Below are positions 42,271 to 52,330 of a DNA stretch of 64,000 bases, one piece after another. A model generated the notes under the pieces. That model was not told the origin of the DNA and ran no database searches. It saw only the letters and a list, made by a program, of their open reading frames with translations. The position numbers were made by a program, and so were the translations under genes. Within the stretch, counting starts at the first letter, position 1, and each line of letters opens with the position of its first letter. The DNA comes from Mytilus trossulus (Eukaryota > Mollusca > Bivalvia > Mytilida > Mytilidae), in the NCBI RefSeq assembly GCF_036588685.1, contig NC_086375.1, forward strand, positions 40,750,045-40,814,044, read 5' to 3'.

Positions 42271-44127
42271 AACCTATAATTAGTATCATCAAATAGATTG
42301 AGGATTGAAAATTGAGAATGAATAAGGGAAGACATACAAATTAAATGCAAATATTCAGAGCTTGTCCAAAATGACAGTAGCGGTGCAATATCGTATACGT
42401 TAAGGTTTTAACTAAACCGATACCGATCGATTGTACAGTGTGAACGCTTTTGCTATATAATTGCCATTATATAAATACATTGTCTTGCTTTTTATGGAAT
42501 AAAACAATTACTGTCTTTTGTTTCGGTACATATGAGTTTTAATAGATTTCTAACATAAAAACTGCTTTTCTCTTCGATCGTTAATAGAGACATATATGCC
42601 TCAGTGAATATATTTTTTTTTTTTTTCAAAAGTCAATAAAACCAAATATTAACTTCATCAAAAGATATGGGTATGATATTTTAATTAATGCACTATAAAC
42701 ATTATAAGTATAATAACAGTATACGAGAACAAAGATTCACAAGATATTTGGTTTCAATGTGAATTTTATATTTAGAAATATGTAACATATAGTATAAATG
42801 TCGGTCAAACTACTGTCAAAGATTGCACTTAAGAAAGAAACATATCAATGTACATCAATAAATAGAAAGAGTATTTAAAATTTCATGCCAGGTCAAATAT
42901 CTATTGTTTTACATAATTTGTAAAAATCGTGTCAACATAGTGTTTCACCATTGTTTTTAGTTGTTCAATTATAAACAGTTTCTATTCAAAAACCGTATAG
43001 TATTTCTTCTTTGATTTGGTTGATGATATTTATAAATAATTATGCTTTAATAATGAAGGCTAAAAAAAAAAGAAAAAAAGAGATATACATGAAAATTTTA
43101 AATTTTTAAAAACAAGGATAATGATGACCATTAATCATGTTCGTTTGTAGTCATAAACAACCTTTCTCCTATTCCTAGATGTAAAAGCAAGGGTCGGTAT
43201 TAGTCAAAAGTTCAAACAAATGTTCAATTATTCCTTGCAATTAAGAATGTAAACTTGTAATTCATGCAGCCCAATGATTATAACACATACTTTTATTCTT
43301 ATAAATACACTCTAAAACACTTCTTATTAGAATGTTCGTGTAACTCAAGAATATATTCTGAAAGGATGCAACTTTAGATTAGGTGTTTACTTGACATACG
43401 CCTTTCGTCAGGTGTCAAAAACAGTTTATTCTGCAGATATACCAGAGTTTGTTTGTTCTTTTTTATCAATATTTTCAAGTATTCATTGTTTCTGTTTCTA
43501 TATAAGTGGGATTGTTGGTGTATTTTTATTTATTTTGGGGGGAGGGGATTTATGATCAAATTCAGGTTTCCAGTTGGTTGTTGATAACTCATGATTTTTT
43601 TCTGTTTTCTATGCGTTGTCTGTTCTTTAACGTATCGTCCCACCTTTTTCCCATGTATAGTATGTCCAATATTGTTATCAAATTTGTGTTAAATATCAAT
43701 CCTATAATATGTTTACGTACGAAAAAGGGTGTGGTAATTTGTAGAGAGGATTGAATCAATCAGATTTCAATATAAGTTAAGTAGCATCGTGATGTATTTT
43801 TTACTTTCATACACGTAAGTCGAACATCTTATTTTTAAAAATGAAATTGACGAACAACTGGATTTTACTGTTAATGTTCGTTAAAGTGTATTTCACAGTA
43901 TTAGATTTTAAAATATATCTACGTCTACTGTATCTCAAGTAGGTTTTTTCATTCTGTTTAGATAATGTAAGAATAGTTGAAGTATTTATCGGTCAGTTTT
44001 ATTTCATCTTTGACATATATTCTAGTTTGATAAAAATTACAAATTGATGTTTACATACTTTTTGTTGATATTTAAATTTTTCATGTTTTTTACTATCATT
44101 ATCAAACTTTCTTTCGTATCCATTAAG

Positions 44128-44478
44128 GTTCGCCAATTGGTAAAACAATTTTTCATCTCAATCCTGATCAAGTTGCTGACCCGGAAGTTAACAGAAATTT
44201 GTTGTCGCATAATTGTGAAGCATACGTTGGTTATCCGGCAGGAGACCTAAGCATTGAAATTGTGAAGTCAGGAGAGGTTGAGTTCAGAAAATTAGACGTT
44301 TTAATCGTGAACACAGAGGACAACAATACATCATGCGAAATGCATAGAAAAATAGATTTAAGAATAATATTTACATCTGATATGGATAAGGCTATCATCA
44401 GATGTTCAGTAATTAATAAACACTTCCCAGATTCTCCAGCCTTTTATTCAAATTACGAAACGGTTTTTCTTATACCAG
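44128..44478 (+). CDS. Headless set, exon a: Ig-like domain, type A (copy A2)
   Basis: 351 bases, phase 1 to 1, from CCATTAAG to CCAG|GTATAT. Close to A1 (HNCEAYVGYPAGDLSIEI, IIRCSVINKHFPDSPAFY) with two extra codons near the start (ADPEVNRN against AEVKRK). B- to F-strand cysteine spacing is again 62. Its first codon is completed by the last base of the upstream exon: a T gives the conserved cysteine, an A gives serine. The acceptor pyrimidine tract is modest. No start codon, signal peptide or membrane exon is recognisable upstream. Confidence 0.75.
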
Positions 44479-46526
44479 GTATATATCGCTTGTGTTTGAA
44501 AATTTGAACTAAGTTTAATTAAAACCATCTCACATATATCATTTTAGGTTAAAAACAAAATGAAACAGAATCAATGAAATAATGAATTACAAAAAAATGA
44601 AAATGCATTTATTGAATCGTCTTTTCAGTGTTTTTAGAATTCCTTTTAATTTTTTCATTTTTCATACGATCTTAGGTTTTTATTTCTATTGTAGTTGAAC
44701 TTTATAAAGTATTATCCTTTACAATCTTACAAATAGCAGTTACTTGATCTTTTTTATTAGAAAATTACGTTTTGTGAAAAAAACACTAATTTCTTTTAGG
44801 AATCAGATTCGGTTGTAGTTATTTGACTATTGTTTTTATCGGTTCTAACAGTGACTTTTTTAAACTAAATATGAATTGGTACATGTGATGAGATATTTAA
44901 AACTAAATTTCCTTCACCTTGTCGAAAGTTATATTTTAGTTCACCTGGCCCAAAGGGACAAGTGATCTTTTCACATCACTTTGCGTCCGGCGTCCGGCGT
45001 CCGGCGTCATTAACTTTTAAAAAAATCTTCTCCTCTGAAACTACAGGGCCAAATTAATCAAAACTTGGCCACAATTATCAATGGGGTATCTTGTTTAAAA
45101 AATGTGTACGGTGACCCGGCCAACTAACCAAGATGGCCGCCATGGCTAAAAATAGAACATAGGGGTAAAATGCAGTATTTGTCTTATAACTCAAAAACCA
45201 AAGCATTTAGAGCAAATCTGACATGGAATAAAATTGTTTATCAGGTCAAGGTATATCTGCCCTGAATTTTTCAGATGAATCGGACAACCTGTTGTTGGAT
45301 TGCTGCCCCTGAATTGGTAATTTTAAGGAAATTTTGCTGTTTTTGGTTATTATCCTGAATATTATTATAGATAGAGATAAACTTTAAACACCAATAAATG
45401 TTCAGCAAAGTTAGATTTACAAATAAGTCAACCTGACCAAAATGGTCAGTTGACCCCTTAGTTAAGGCGTTATAGCCCTTTATAGTCAATGTTTAACCAT
45501 TTTTCTTAAATCTTAGTAATCTGAAACTACTGGGCTAAATTAATTCAAACTTAGTAACAATCATCTTTGAGGTATGTAGTTTGAAAAATGTGTCCGGTGA
45601 CCTAGCCATCCAACCAATATGGCCGCCATGGCTTAAAATAGAACATAGGGGTAAAATGAGTTTTTGGCTTATAACTGAAAAACCAAAGCATTTAGAGCAA
45701 ATCTGACATGGGGTAAAATTGATTATCATCTGCCCCGTAATTTTAAAATGAATCGGACTACCCGTTGTTGGGTTGCTGCCCCTGAATTGGTAATTTAAAG
45801 GATGTTCAGCAAAGTAAGATTTTCAAATAAGTCAACATGACCAAAATGGTCAATTGACCCCCTAAGGAGTTATTGTCCTATATAGACAATTTTTAACAAT
45901 TTTAATAAAATTTGCAAATAATCTTGAAAATGGGAATGGTCAGGATTATACAGTGAAAAACACAATAAAAGGTAGGACAGTAGTGGATATTTGGACACGA
46001 TTTCTTTCTTCTGTTAATTGAAAAAACATCATCTCGAGTGAACGTGGCTGATATTTAAAAAGAAATAGTGTCAATTTAACGTGAGGGCGACTATACTCAA
46101 CCGGCAAAATCTACGGATAGTACACAACGAATGGACAACAACTAACTGTTTAATCTTGTTTTGTAAAAACATGTTTGAAGCAACATAACATTAAAATATG
46201 TCTTATTATACAGACGTAGTTGACTCAATATTATATAATGCATTCATAATCGGAGGCCTGACTTATACACAATTCCAATTGTCTTTCTTTATATACAAAA
46301 ACAAAGCTACATTACGTTGTGTTTATAGTTAGTTAAGAGTCGACTGATTCGTGCATTACATTTTCATAATTTTTAATAGGTTGCTCAGTATACGAACAGA
46401 TATGACGCCTCTAAACGCACGAACGATGTTCACTAAAACCCAAGTTTTTGACTTAAATTCAACGAAATTGAAAGTTGTCTTTCAGTCGGATAATATTATG
46501 ATCTTGATAATGAATATCTTTTACAG
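44479..46526 (+). other. Intron of headless set (tandem dispersed repeat at 44940-45960)
   Basis: 44479-44935 is AT-rich and unique. 44940-45960 is the repeat described separately. 45960-46526 shows nothing recognised. Confidence 0.65.
44940..45960 (+). repeat. Dispersed repeat with GTCCGGC triplication and two tandem half-units
   Basis: It opens with GGCCCAAAGGGACAAGTGAT and four short GCGTCCG-type repeats (44986-45008). Two units about 490 bases apart follow, each with CTGAAACTAC-GGGC-AAATTAAT, ATGGCCGCCATGGCT, AGAACATAGGGGTAAAATG and CTGCCCCTGAATTGGTAATT. I recognise this as a family widespread in mollusc sequence. The frames at 45271 and 45535 on - lie within it. Confidence 0.75.
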
Positions 46527-46709
46527 GTGATGCATGTAACGATAACACCGTCTTCCTAAGCAACCGTGTACATCCCACAAATTGTCATTATTATATTGAG
46601 TGCCAGAACACAGTACCATATGGTCGTGCCTGTCAGTACAACTATTGTTTTGGAATATATACAGTAGAAACATGCAGTCCTTGCAATGATCTTACATGTC
46701 GAACAGTGG
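46527..46709 (+). CDS. Headless set, exon b: CBM14 domain
   Basis: 183 bases, phase 1 to 1, TTTTACAG to GTGG|GTAAGA. Reads GDACNDNTVF ... HPTNCHYYIEC ... YGRACQYNYCFGIYTVETC and ends DLTCRTVG. Same eight-cysteine CBM14 pattern as exons 5 and 8, but clearly diverged from both (for example FLSN for SQSY, HYYIEC for QYYIEC), so this set is older than the internal duplication. Confidence 0.85.
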
Positions 46710-47676
46710 GTAAGAAAGTTTATATTAAATAAAAGCTTACTTAACAATTTTGATGATTGGAGAATTGACGCATTGTGTCAGATGCCGGTTTGGTGATTTC
46801 TAATTTCATTTGATAGTGCATTTGATCATGTACATTTATGTTGCAGATTTTTTTCAAAATAACATATATCAATATCTAAATTTCATATTTTCAAAATGAA
46901 AACTTGTCAAATCGTTTGAAACAATTAAAATGGGATGTATAAAATACCGAACTATCAGGCGAAACAAACATAGAAAATACGTATCAAAATTACAATACAC
47001 AAAAAAAGGATTGAAGTTATGACTGTACAGATGCAAACAAAACAGATTAACTTGAAAATCTTGAAGCATCAAAGACAGTTGAAAAATCATGTACCAATCT
47101 ACATTGTATGCAAAGTCAAATTTTAAATTTTTCATTGACACACATTTTATTAAAGCCACATGTAGTTATGTTTCTTAAAAGTATGATATACATATTCATT
47201 TAAGAGTACTTATTGGTTACATTTGAAAAAAAGGCTACAGATACCAAATGGATGTTATGATTCATAATACGAAATAAAACTGGCAATGCCATCGCAACGA
47301 AAAGACAATAAAAAATTCACACCTTGGATAGTTAACGAGTTAGCAATGCGAACCATACCACAACCCAGTATTTATAGCATGTGCTCCAGTCGGCAAGCAG
47401 ATTTACTCAACGTGTGTTACTCGTATGAAATATGTTACTACGTTAAATATCAAGTAATTAGGCATCACTCAATAGTGGATTGGTGTTTGTCGAAATGTGC
47501 CGAATGGATATGGCTATTCAAAAAGATTTGCATTTGTCCACGATTGGAACAAATAAGACCCCAACAGCTATCTAGGGAATGATCTATATCGAAAATATAA
47601 TAACAAAATATATATTGTATAAATCATTAGAAAGACATACATATATAGTATCTGATTATATCTTTTTCTTTTCCAG
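46710..47676 (+). other. Intron of headless set
   Basis: Starts AAGAAAG like introns 5 and 8 but lacks their GGTGGTAC element. Frames at 46869-47159 (-) and 47286-47582 (+) have no recognisable domain; nothing else seen. Confidence 0.6.
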
Positions 47677-47711
47677 GTAGCTCCTGTACAAATACGACAG
47701 TCGTTCAACAG
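47677..47711 (+). CDS. Headless set, exon c: 12-codon lead exon of Ig-like domain B3
   Basis: 35 bases between CTTTTCCAG and CAG|GTTAGA, phase 1 to 0, reading SSCTNTTVVQQ after the split codon. Conservation of this tiny exon, including phase, in a diverged copy is the best evidence that exons 6 and 9 are real. Confidence 0.75.
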
Positions 47712-47935
47712 GTTAGATAAAAATTTAAAAAGATAGAACAAGATGTATAAGGAAAAAGATAACTTGTAAAAAGTGCTTGTTTTTCTCAATGGTTTAGATA
47801 GTGAATACTTAGTAGCTCGTAAATATTTAAGCATATAAAGCCTATTGATCCGTTGCGAAACATCAAATATATAAGTAAAGTTTATTTTTTTTAGTGTTTC
47901 CAAAAATGACATCTTTCAGTTTTTTAATTTCTTTA

Positions 47936-49602
47936 TGCCCGCGTCACATTGTCCCGATTTTTACGCCGATGGCAACACGATTATGGAAATTTTCAAAACC
48001 GGGACTGATCGTATCTAGATCGGGCTATTCGTAGTGCCATCTTTAACCATCGTAAAATCATCGGCCACTTTTTCTAGCCTTCGGGGACAACTTCGGGAAG
48101 AGTTCCAATTGTTTTAACATGTTAAAAAATTCCCGAAGGTGCGTCCGATGTTGAGGGTTCGTGTTGATTTCGTATCACCATCCTCATCATCGTAATGTCA
48201 CCGGGAATGCATCTTTGAACATCGTATTGCATTCGTGTTTCCATCGTTTCCATCGAGCAGTTTTGACATTACGATGTCTACACGAATCAATCACGAAGCT
48301 ATCCGAAGGTCTTACGATGGCAACACGACTTCGTGATGACCTCATAATCCCGTCGTGTTGCCATCGAATAAAACTTGAAGGCGACAAGATGGAACTACGA
48401 CGGCAATAAATCCAGCTAAATGTAAGTTAATTTTCGCGCTAAAATAAATTTAAAGTGCCATGCACTGGTCAGTCTAATACGACAGTTAAGAAAGACGTTC
48501 ACAAAACATGGAGATCATATCATATGATTCTATGAGAACAAGAAAGCAATCTAATTAAAATATTCTAATTAAAAACATATGTTAAAGAGGTATAACGTAA
48601 GCAGAGATCAATATTTTAATTAGATTGACAAGAAGGGCGACAGCGTTGTTTCTATTATTTCAAATGGAACAAGAAGAGCAGCTATTACAGGCTCAGGATG
48701 TACTTTTAAAAGTAAAATATTATTTTTTGTCAATTTTTCATATCAAGTAACATAATGAAAATCATAAACGCGCCTCGTACATCAACAATGCAGGTGCACG
48801 TATAAAGGGAAAGCAACCTTTTCCTCATTATTCTGATTTTTTTTTTTATTTCGTCTGAGTTGTTGTCACACGAATGTAACTCCATAACCATTTTGTTTTC
48901 TTTATGTCATATATATTGCCGCATTTGTTGCTTTCTCCACATCCTTCCTTTTCTCTATATTATTATGGCATTCTCCTGGAAAGAGCTCTTTTTAATAAAA
49001 GGGATCAACGAACCCATTACTTTACCTTTGAGATAGATTAGAAAACATGGGTATAATTATGGGTAAATATTCAGACTAGTGCACACATTTTACAGTTCAA
49101 ACAAGGCAATGCCGAGCGTGGCATCCCCTCGTATGCAACATATTGGGGACAAATATGGACACTATATTTGTATATGACACATGCAGAAAATGATAAATTG
49201 AATATGCATATTTGATACATTAACTATTTTTTAGAAATCAACCATATAAATTAAATGCATCGTAAGATGTACAGGACGTCTCTTAGACATCGTATGGCCA
49301 TCGCGCCATCATCGTAATCCATCATGTAGCCTTCGTAATCCATCGTGTAGCCTTCGTGATCCATCGTGTAGGCTTCGGCTGAGGTATGAAGCTAAAACAC
49401 CCGTCTTCGGTTATCCTTCGTTTGTCAATCTTTTGCTATCGTAAATAATTTCGGCACCATCGTATAGACTTCGTTATTCCTCGAATTTGCTTCGGTCACT
49501 TTTTGGTATTTTAACGAGATCGGGACCAACTTCGTACGAACTTACAATTTTCGCATTCGGGTGTTCGTCGTATATAAAAATCGGGACAGTGTGACACGGG
49601 CA
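47936..49602. mobile_element. DNA transposon-like element with TGCCCG ends, 1667 bp
   Basis: Left end TGCCCGCGTCACATTGTCCC and right end, in reverse complement, TGCCCGTGTCACACTGTCCC; both continue with GATTTTTA. TA flanks both ends (47934-47935, 49603-49604), consistent with a TA target duplication, though TTA left and TAA right also leaves a palindromic TTATGCCC reading possible. The interior near both ends is unusually rich in CGAAG, CATCG and CGTAA words and has higher GC than the surroundings. There is no transposase frame. An 18-base perfect inverted pair (48547-48564, 48610-48627) sits inside. Confidence 0.75.
48547..48627. repeat. 18-base perfect inverted pair inside the TGCCCG element
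   Basis: CAATCTAATTAAAATATT at 48547-48564 and its exact reverse complement at 48610-48627, spacer 45 bases. Possibly a nested miniature element interrupting the larger one. Confidence 0.65.
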
Positions 49603-49949
49603 TAACAAGGATCCATTTTTTGTATTTGTTTTTTTGTATTATTTTTATATTGTAGTAACATCTAAAGTTTGAAGAAATGCAAAAGCCGTCTCATATATAC
49701 CAAAGCTATTTACATGTTTAAATCAATATTTTCCCCTTTCGTAATTTGTTTTTGTTTCACGCACAAATTCAATGTATAAAATTTATCAAATCCAACTGAA
49801 AATAGAATATTCGAATGTTTTTTAGCAAAGGAGAAAAGATTTGGTGAAATGTAATAGTTTCTCAAAATACTCAAACTTAGTAAAAAACTTGCGTCATAGT
49901 TCGGTATATTTTTTGTCATTTTGTGTTTATAATTCCTTTTACCTAACAG

Positions 49950-50292
49950 CATAACAAAGTAAATATGACAGTACATTCTGATCAAGTTGTTGGTCTTACT
50001 GCTCCAAGAATTTCAAACCTCCATACTTGTTCTGGTTTTATCGGCAATCAAACGGGAGACATGCAGATTGAAATACAGTTGTTCGGAAACTATAACTATG
50101 AAGCAATACGTCCTAGTTATACAACTATAACAGATACAACAGTCAACTGTGAAATTAAAAGAATCCTTAAGTTTTGGATTGGATTCACTGAAGCTATGTA
50201 CAATGCAACCATTAGATGTAGAGTAATTAATGGCCTTCATCTGGATGTTTCGCCTATATATTCTAACAGTGAAACTCTTCAACTTGTTTCCA
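49950..50292 (+). CDS. Headless set, exon d: Ig-like domain, type B (copy B3)
   Basis: 343 bases, phase 0 to 1, from CCTAACAG to TCCA|GTAAGT. Reads VNMTVHSDQVVGL, HTCSGFIGNQTGDMQIEI, VNCEIKR, NATIRCRVIN. Same length and cysteine positions as B1 and B2 but many substitutions, concentrated between the B-strand cysteine and the middle cysteine (for example FGNYNYEAIRPS for AGNNTYQTIIPS). The open frame has no damage, arguing that it is or was recently coding. Confidence 0.75.
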
Positions 50293-51495
50293 GTAAGTAG
50301 ACGTTCATAGATGATAAGTTGTATATTGCATAAAAAAAAAATAAACAAGCAGAGACGGCTGTGTGGTTAAAAACGGTAAGGCCTTTTCAAAACTTTTGAA
50401 TGGTTGATAGCAATACTAACGTTGATTTTTTTCTGGAGGCTTGGTGCAGGAAGAAAAAAATATTGAACAAACAAAACGCAAATAATTATTTTGCCTCGAT
50501 TACTAAAAATATATTTCCATAAAATTATATCCTAGTCTTTTGTAGACAAAACGCGCGTCTGGCGTATATACTAAATTTAGTCCTGGTATCTATGATGTGT
50601 TTATTTATCCAAATAAAATTTAAACAGAAACTATAGAATTACATTCTGTCAAAGTACCGAGAGAACACAAAACTGTCTGTGTAACGATTTTATTATGATA
50701 ATAAAAATTATAATAAAAATGATAATAATGATAAAAGAGGGACGAAAGATAACAAAGGGACGGTCAAACTCATAAATCTAAAACAAACTGACAACGCCAT
50801 GGCTAAAAATGAAAAAGACCAACAGACAAACAATAGTACACATGACACAACATGGAAAAACAACGAATAAACAACACGAACCCCACCAAAGCTAGGGGCG
50901 ATCGCAGGTGCTCCGGAAGGGTAAGCAGATCCTGCTCCACATGTGGCACCCGTCGTGTTGCTTATGTGATATCAAATCCGGTAAATAGTCTAATTCGATA
51001 GGTCACATTCATGAAAGGGAAGGGGGTTGTAGTAACATTCTTAAGTAAGCAAGAGTAACTCATTTAACAAGAACATGTAAATTTTTCGTGATGACATCAA
51101 AACTACATATACAAGAGGGTAAATGTACAGACAAATGAATAAAACACAATACAGTTAACTTACGAAAAAGCTTTAATTGAATAAGCACATATGAATTCAA
51201 TAGAAGGAAAAAAATAACGTTCAGCTGTCTTCATTATGTAAAGTTTAACAATAGTATGAACACGAATCTAAATCATTTGTTTTTCTTATCATGTTAATAA
51301 AAAAAAAATCTTTGATATTTTTTGTAATCCTGTAATTATTGCATTTGATTATTCCTTTGAGTTTTCGAGTTGTTAACAAATGTACATAAGTATCGAATCT
51401 TGCACTAATAAGAGTTTCAAATTGTAGAATGTTGTCTTCTTTTCAATCAATGGTAAACTCCTAGTCATCTTATTACTGTTAAATTATTATTGCAG
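50293..51495 (+). other. Intron of headless set (two dispersed-repeat pieces)
   Basis: 50310-50520 matches 36913-37160. A short piece of the GCGTCTGGCGTA family is at 50540-50605, absent from the paired intron. The GGTAAGCA/CGTGTTGCT repeat is at 50720-51040, present in both. 51040-51495 is AT-rich with nothing recognised. Confidence 0.7.
50720..51040 (+). repeat. Dispersed repeat with GGTAAGCA and CGTGTTGCT motifs (copy in headless set)
   Basis: Same position relative to the terminal CBM14 exon as 37490-37860 (about 450-550 bases upstream), so shared by descent rather than two insertions. Confidence 0.75.
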
Positions 51496-51683
51496 GTGAC
51501 TTTTGTAACCAGAATTTTAACGGAACCATAACCAACAAATATCATCATCCAACAACATGTCATAGATTTGTAACTTGTGTAGGGAACCTTCCGGTTGTGC
51601 AAGCATGCGCAGGTGTTCTTTGCTTTAGTTTAGAAAAAGATTATTGTGATGATTGCCCTGTAGTAAAAACATGTCCAGAATGA
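51496..51683 (+). CDS. Headless set, exon e: terminal CBM14 domain and stop
   Basis: Acceptor TTATTGCAG, phase 1 in, stop TGA at 51681-51683. Reads DFCNQNFNGT ... HHPTTCHRFVTC ... CAGVLCFSLEKDYCDDC and ends TCPE. Cysteine spacing equals the terminal exon of gene 1. The frame is intact across all five exons of the set (1100 nt, needing one upstream base for 367 codons including the stop). An ATTAAA at 51933 is the only candidate poly(A) hexamer noticed. Confidence 0.85.
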
Positions 51684-52330
51684 AACTGATCACTTGCAGT
51701 GTGACTGATTTTTCATTGCTGTGTTAAATGGAAATATTTCAAAACAAGTTTTAAAATTTGCTCTTGTTTACTGTATATCACCCTGTAAACATTGTATTTA
51801 AAATTATGAATTCCTAAATATAAATATGTCTATTTAAGGTAACAATATATTCTCTATTTCGATTAACTAGCCTCTGTATTTGTAGTGTTAATTTTACAGT
51901 TTTATGTATATAATTATGAACGATATGTAATAATTAAAATTAAGTCATCTTTAAAAAACACATAAAGCGGATGATTTGTCTGTAATTTTGAAATTGCTGT
52001 TTTTTCATTTGAGTTTAATTCAAATTTTAAAACTGAAGATTTTGTTCACAAATATATGTAAGCCAAAGTGAACAAAAATAGAAATTGTGCATGAATAATA
52101 TACATTTAACAATATCGAACAATGTTTCGGACAACCTGAAATGATCCGGTTCCACATTGCCTTTGTATGCTTCTTTTGCTAACAGTCAATGCTTATTTTG
52201 TCGATTAATATTTGAATAGACATGATCAAATTGATGGAGCTCAATTTATTATATGTTTTTTCGTGATCCTGTCAATCATATACGTTTTTTTCTGTATATG
52301 AAACTAGATATGTTCAAAATAGACTTAAAA
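51684..52330. other. 3' flank of the headless set
   Basis: AT-rich, no gene. Resembles 38200-38880 downstream of the other terminal exon (for example TAATTAAA, then a CTGTCAATCATATA phrase). The near-identical long repeat starts at its right edge only because the window begins there; the true repeat boundary may lie further left. Confidence 0.65.

Larger units (their letters stand above)
38197..44127. other. Spacer between the complete gene and the headless exon set
   Basis: 38400-40070 is a diverged copy of the sequence downstream of the other terminal exon (51880-54570). Similarity ends inside the dispersed repeat at 39880-40060. 40070-44127 holds short hairpins (41225-41252, 42182-42270) and AT-rich unique sequence. 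I looked here for a tail, transmembrane or stalk exon like those at 11394, 13709 and 17236 and found none. Frames such as 40677-40985 (-), 43506-43754 (+) and 44044-44250 (+) have no recognisable domain. Confidence 0.6.
47712..49949 (+). other. Intron of headless set (holds a 1.67-kb inverted-repeat element)
   Basis: The element at 47936-49602 makes up most of it. The remaining flanks (47712-47935, 49603-49949) are AT-rich and unremarkable. The equivalent introns at 25686 and 31621 lack the element. Confidence 0.75.

Noticed and set aside
44044-44250. Hydrophobic frame overlapping the start of exon A2, considered as a signal peptide for the headless set
   Set aside because: It is in a different frame from the Ig-like exon and overlaps its acceptor, so it cannot be the leader without an unsupported splice.
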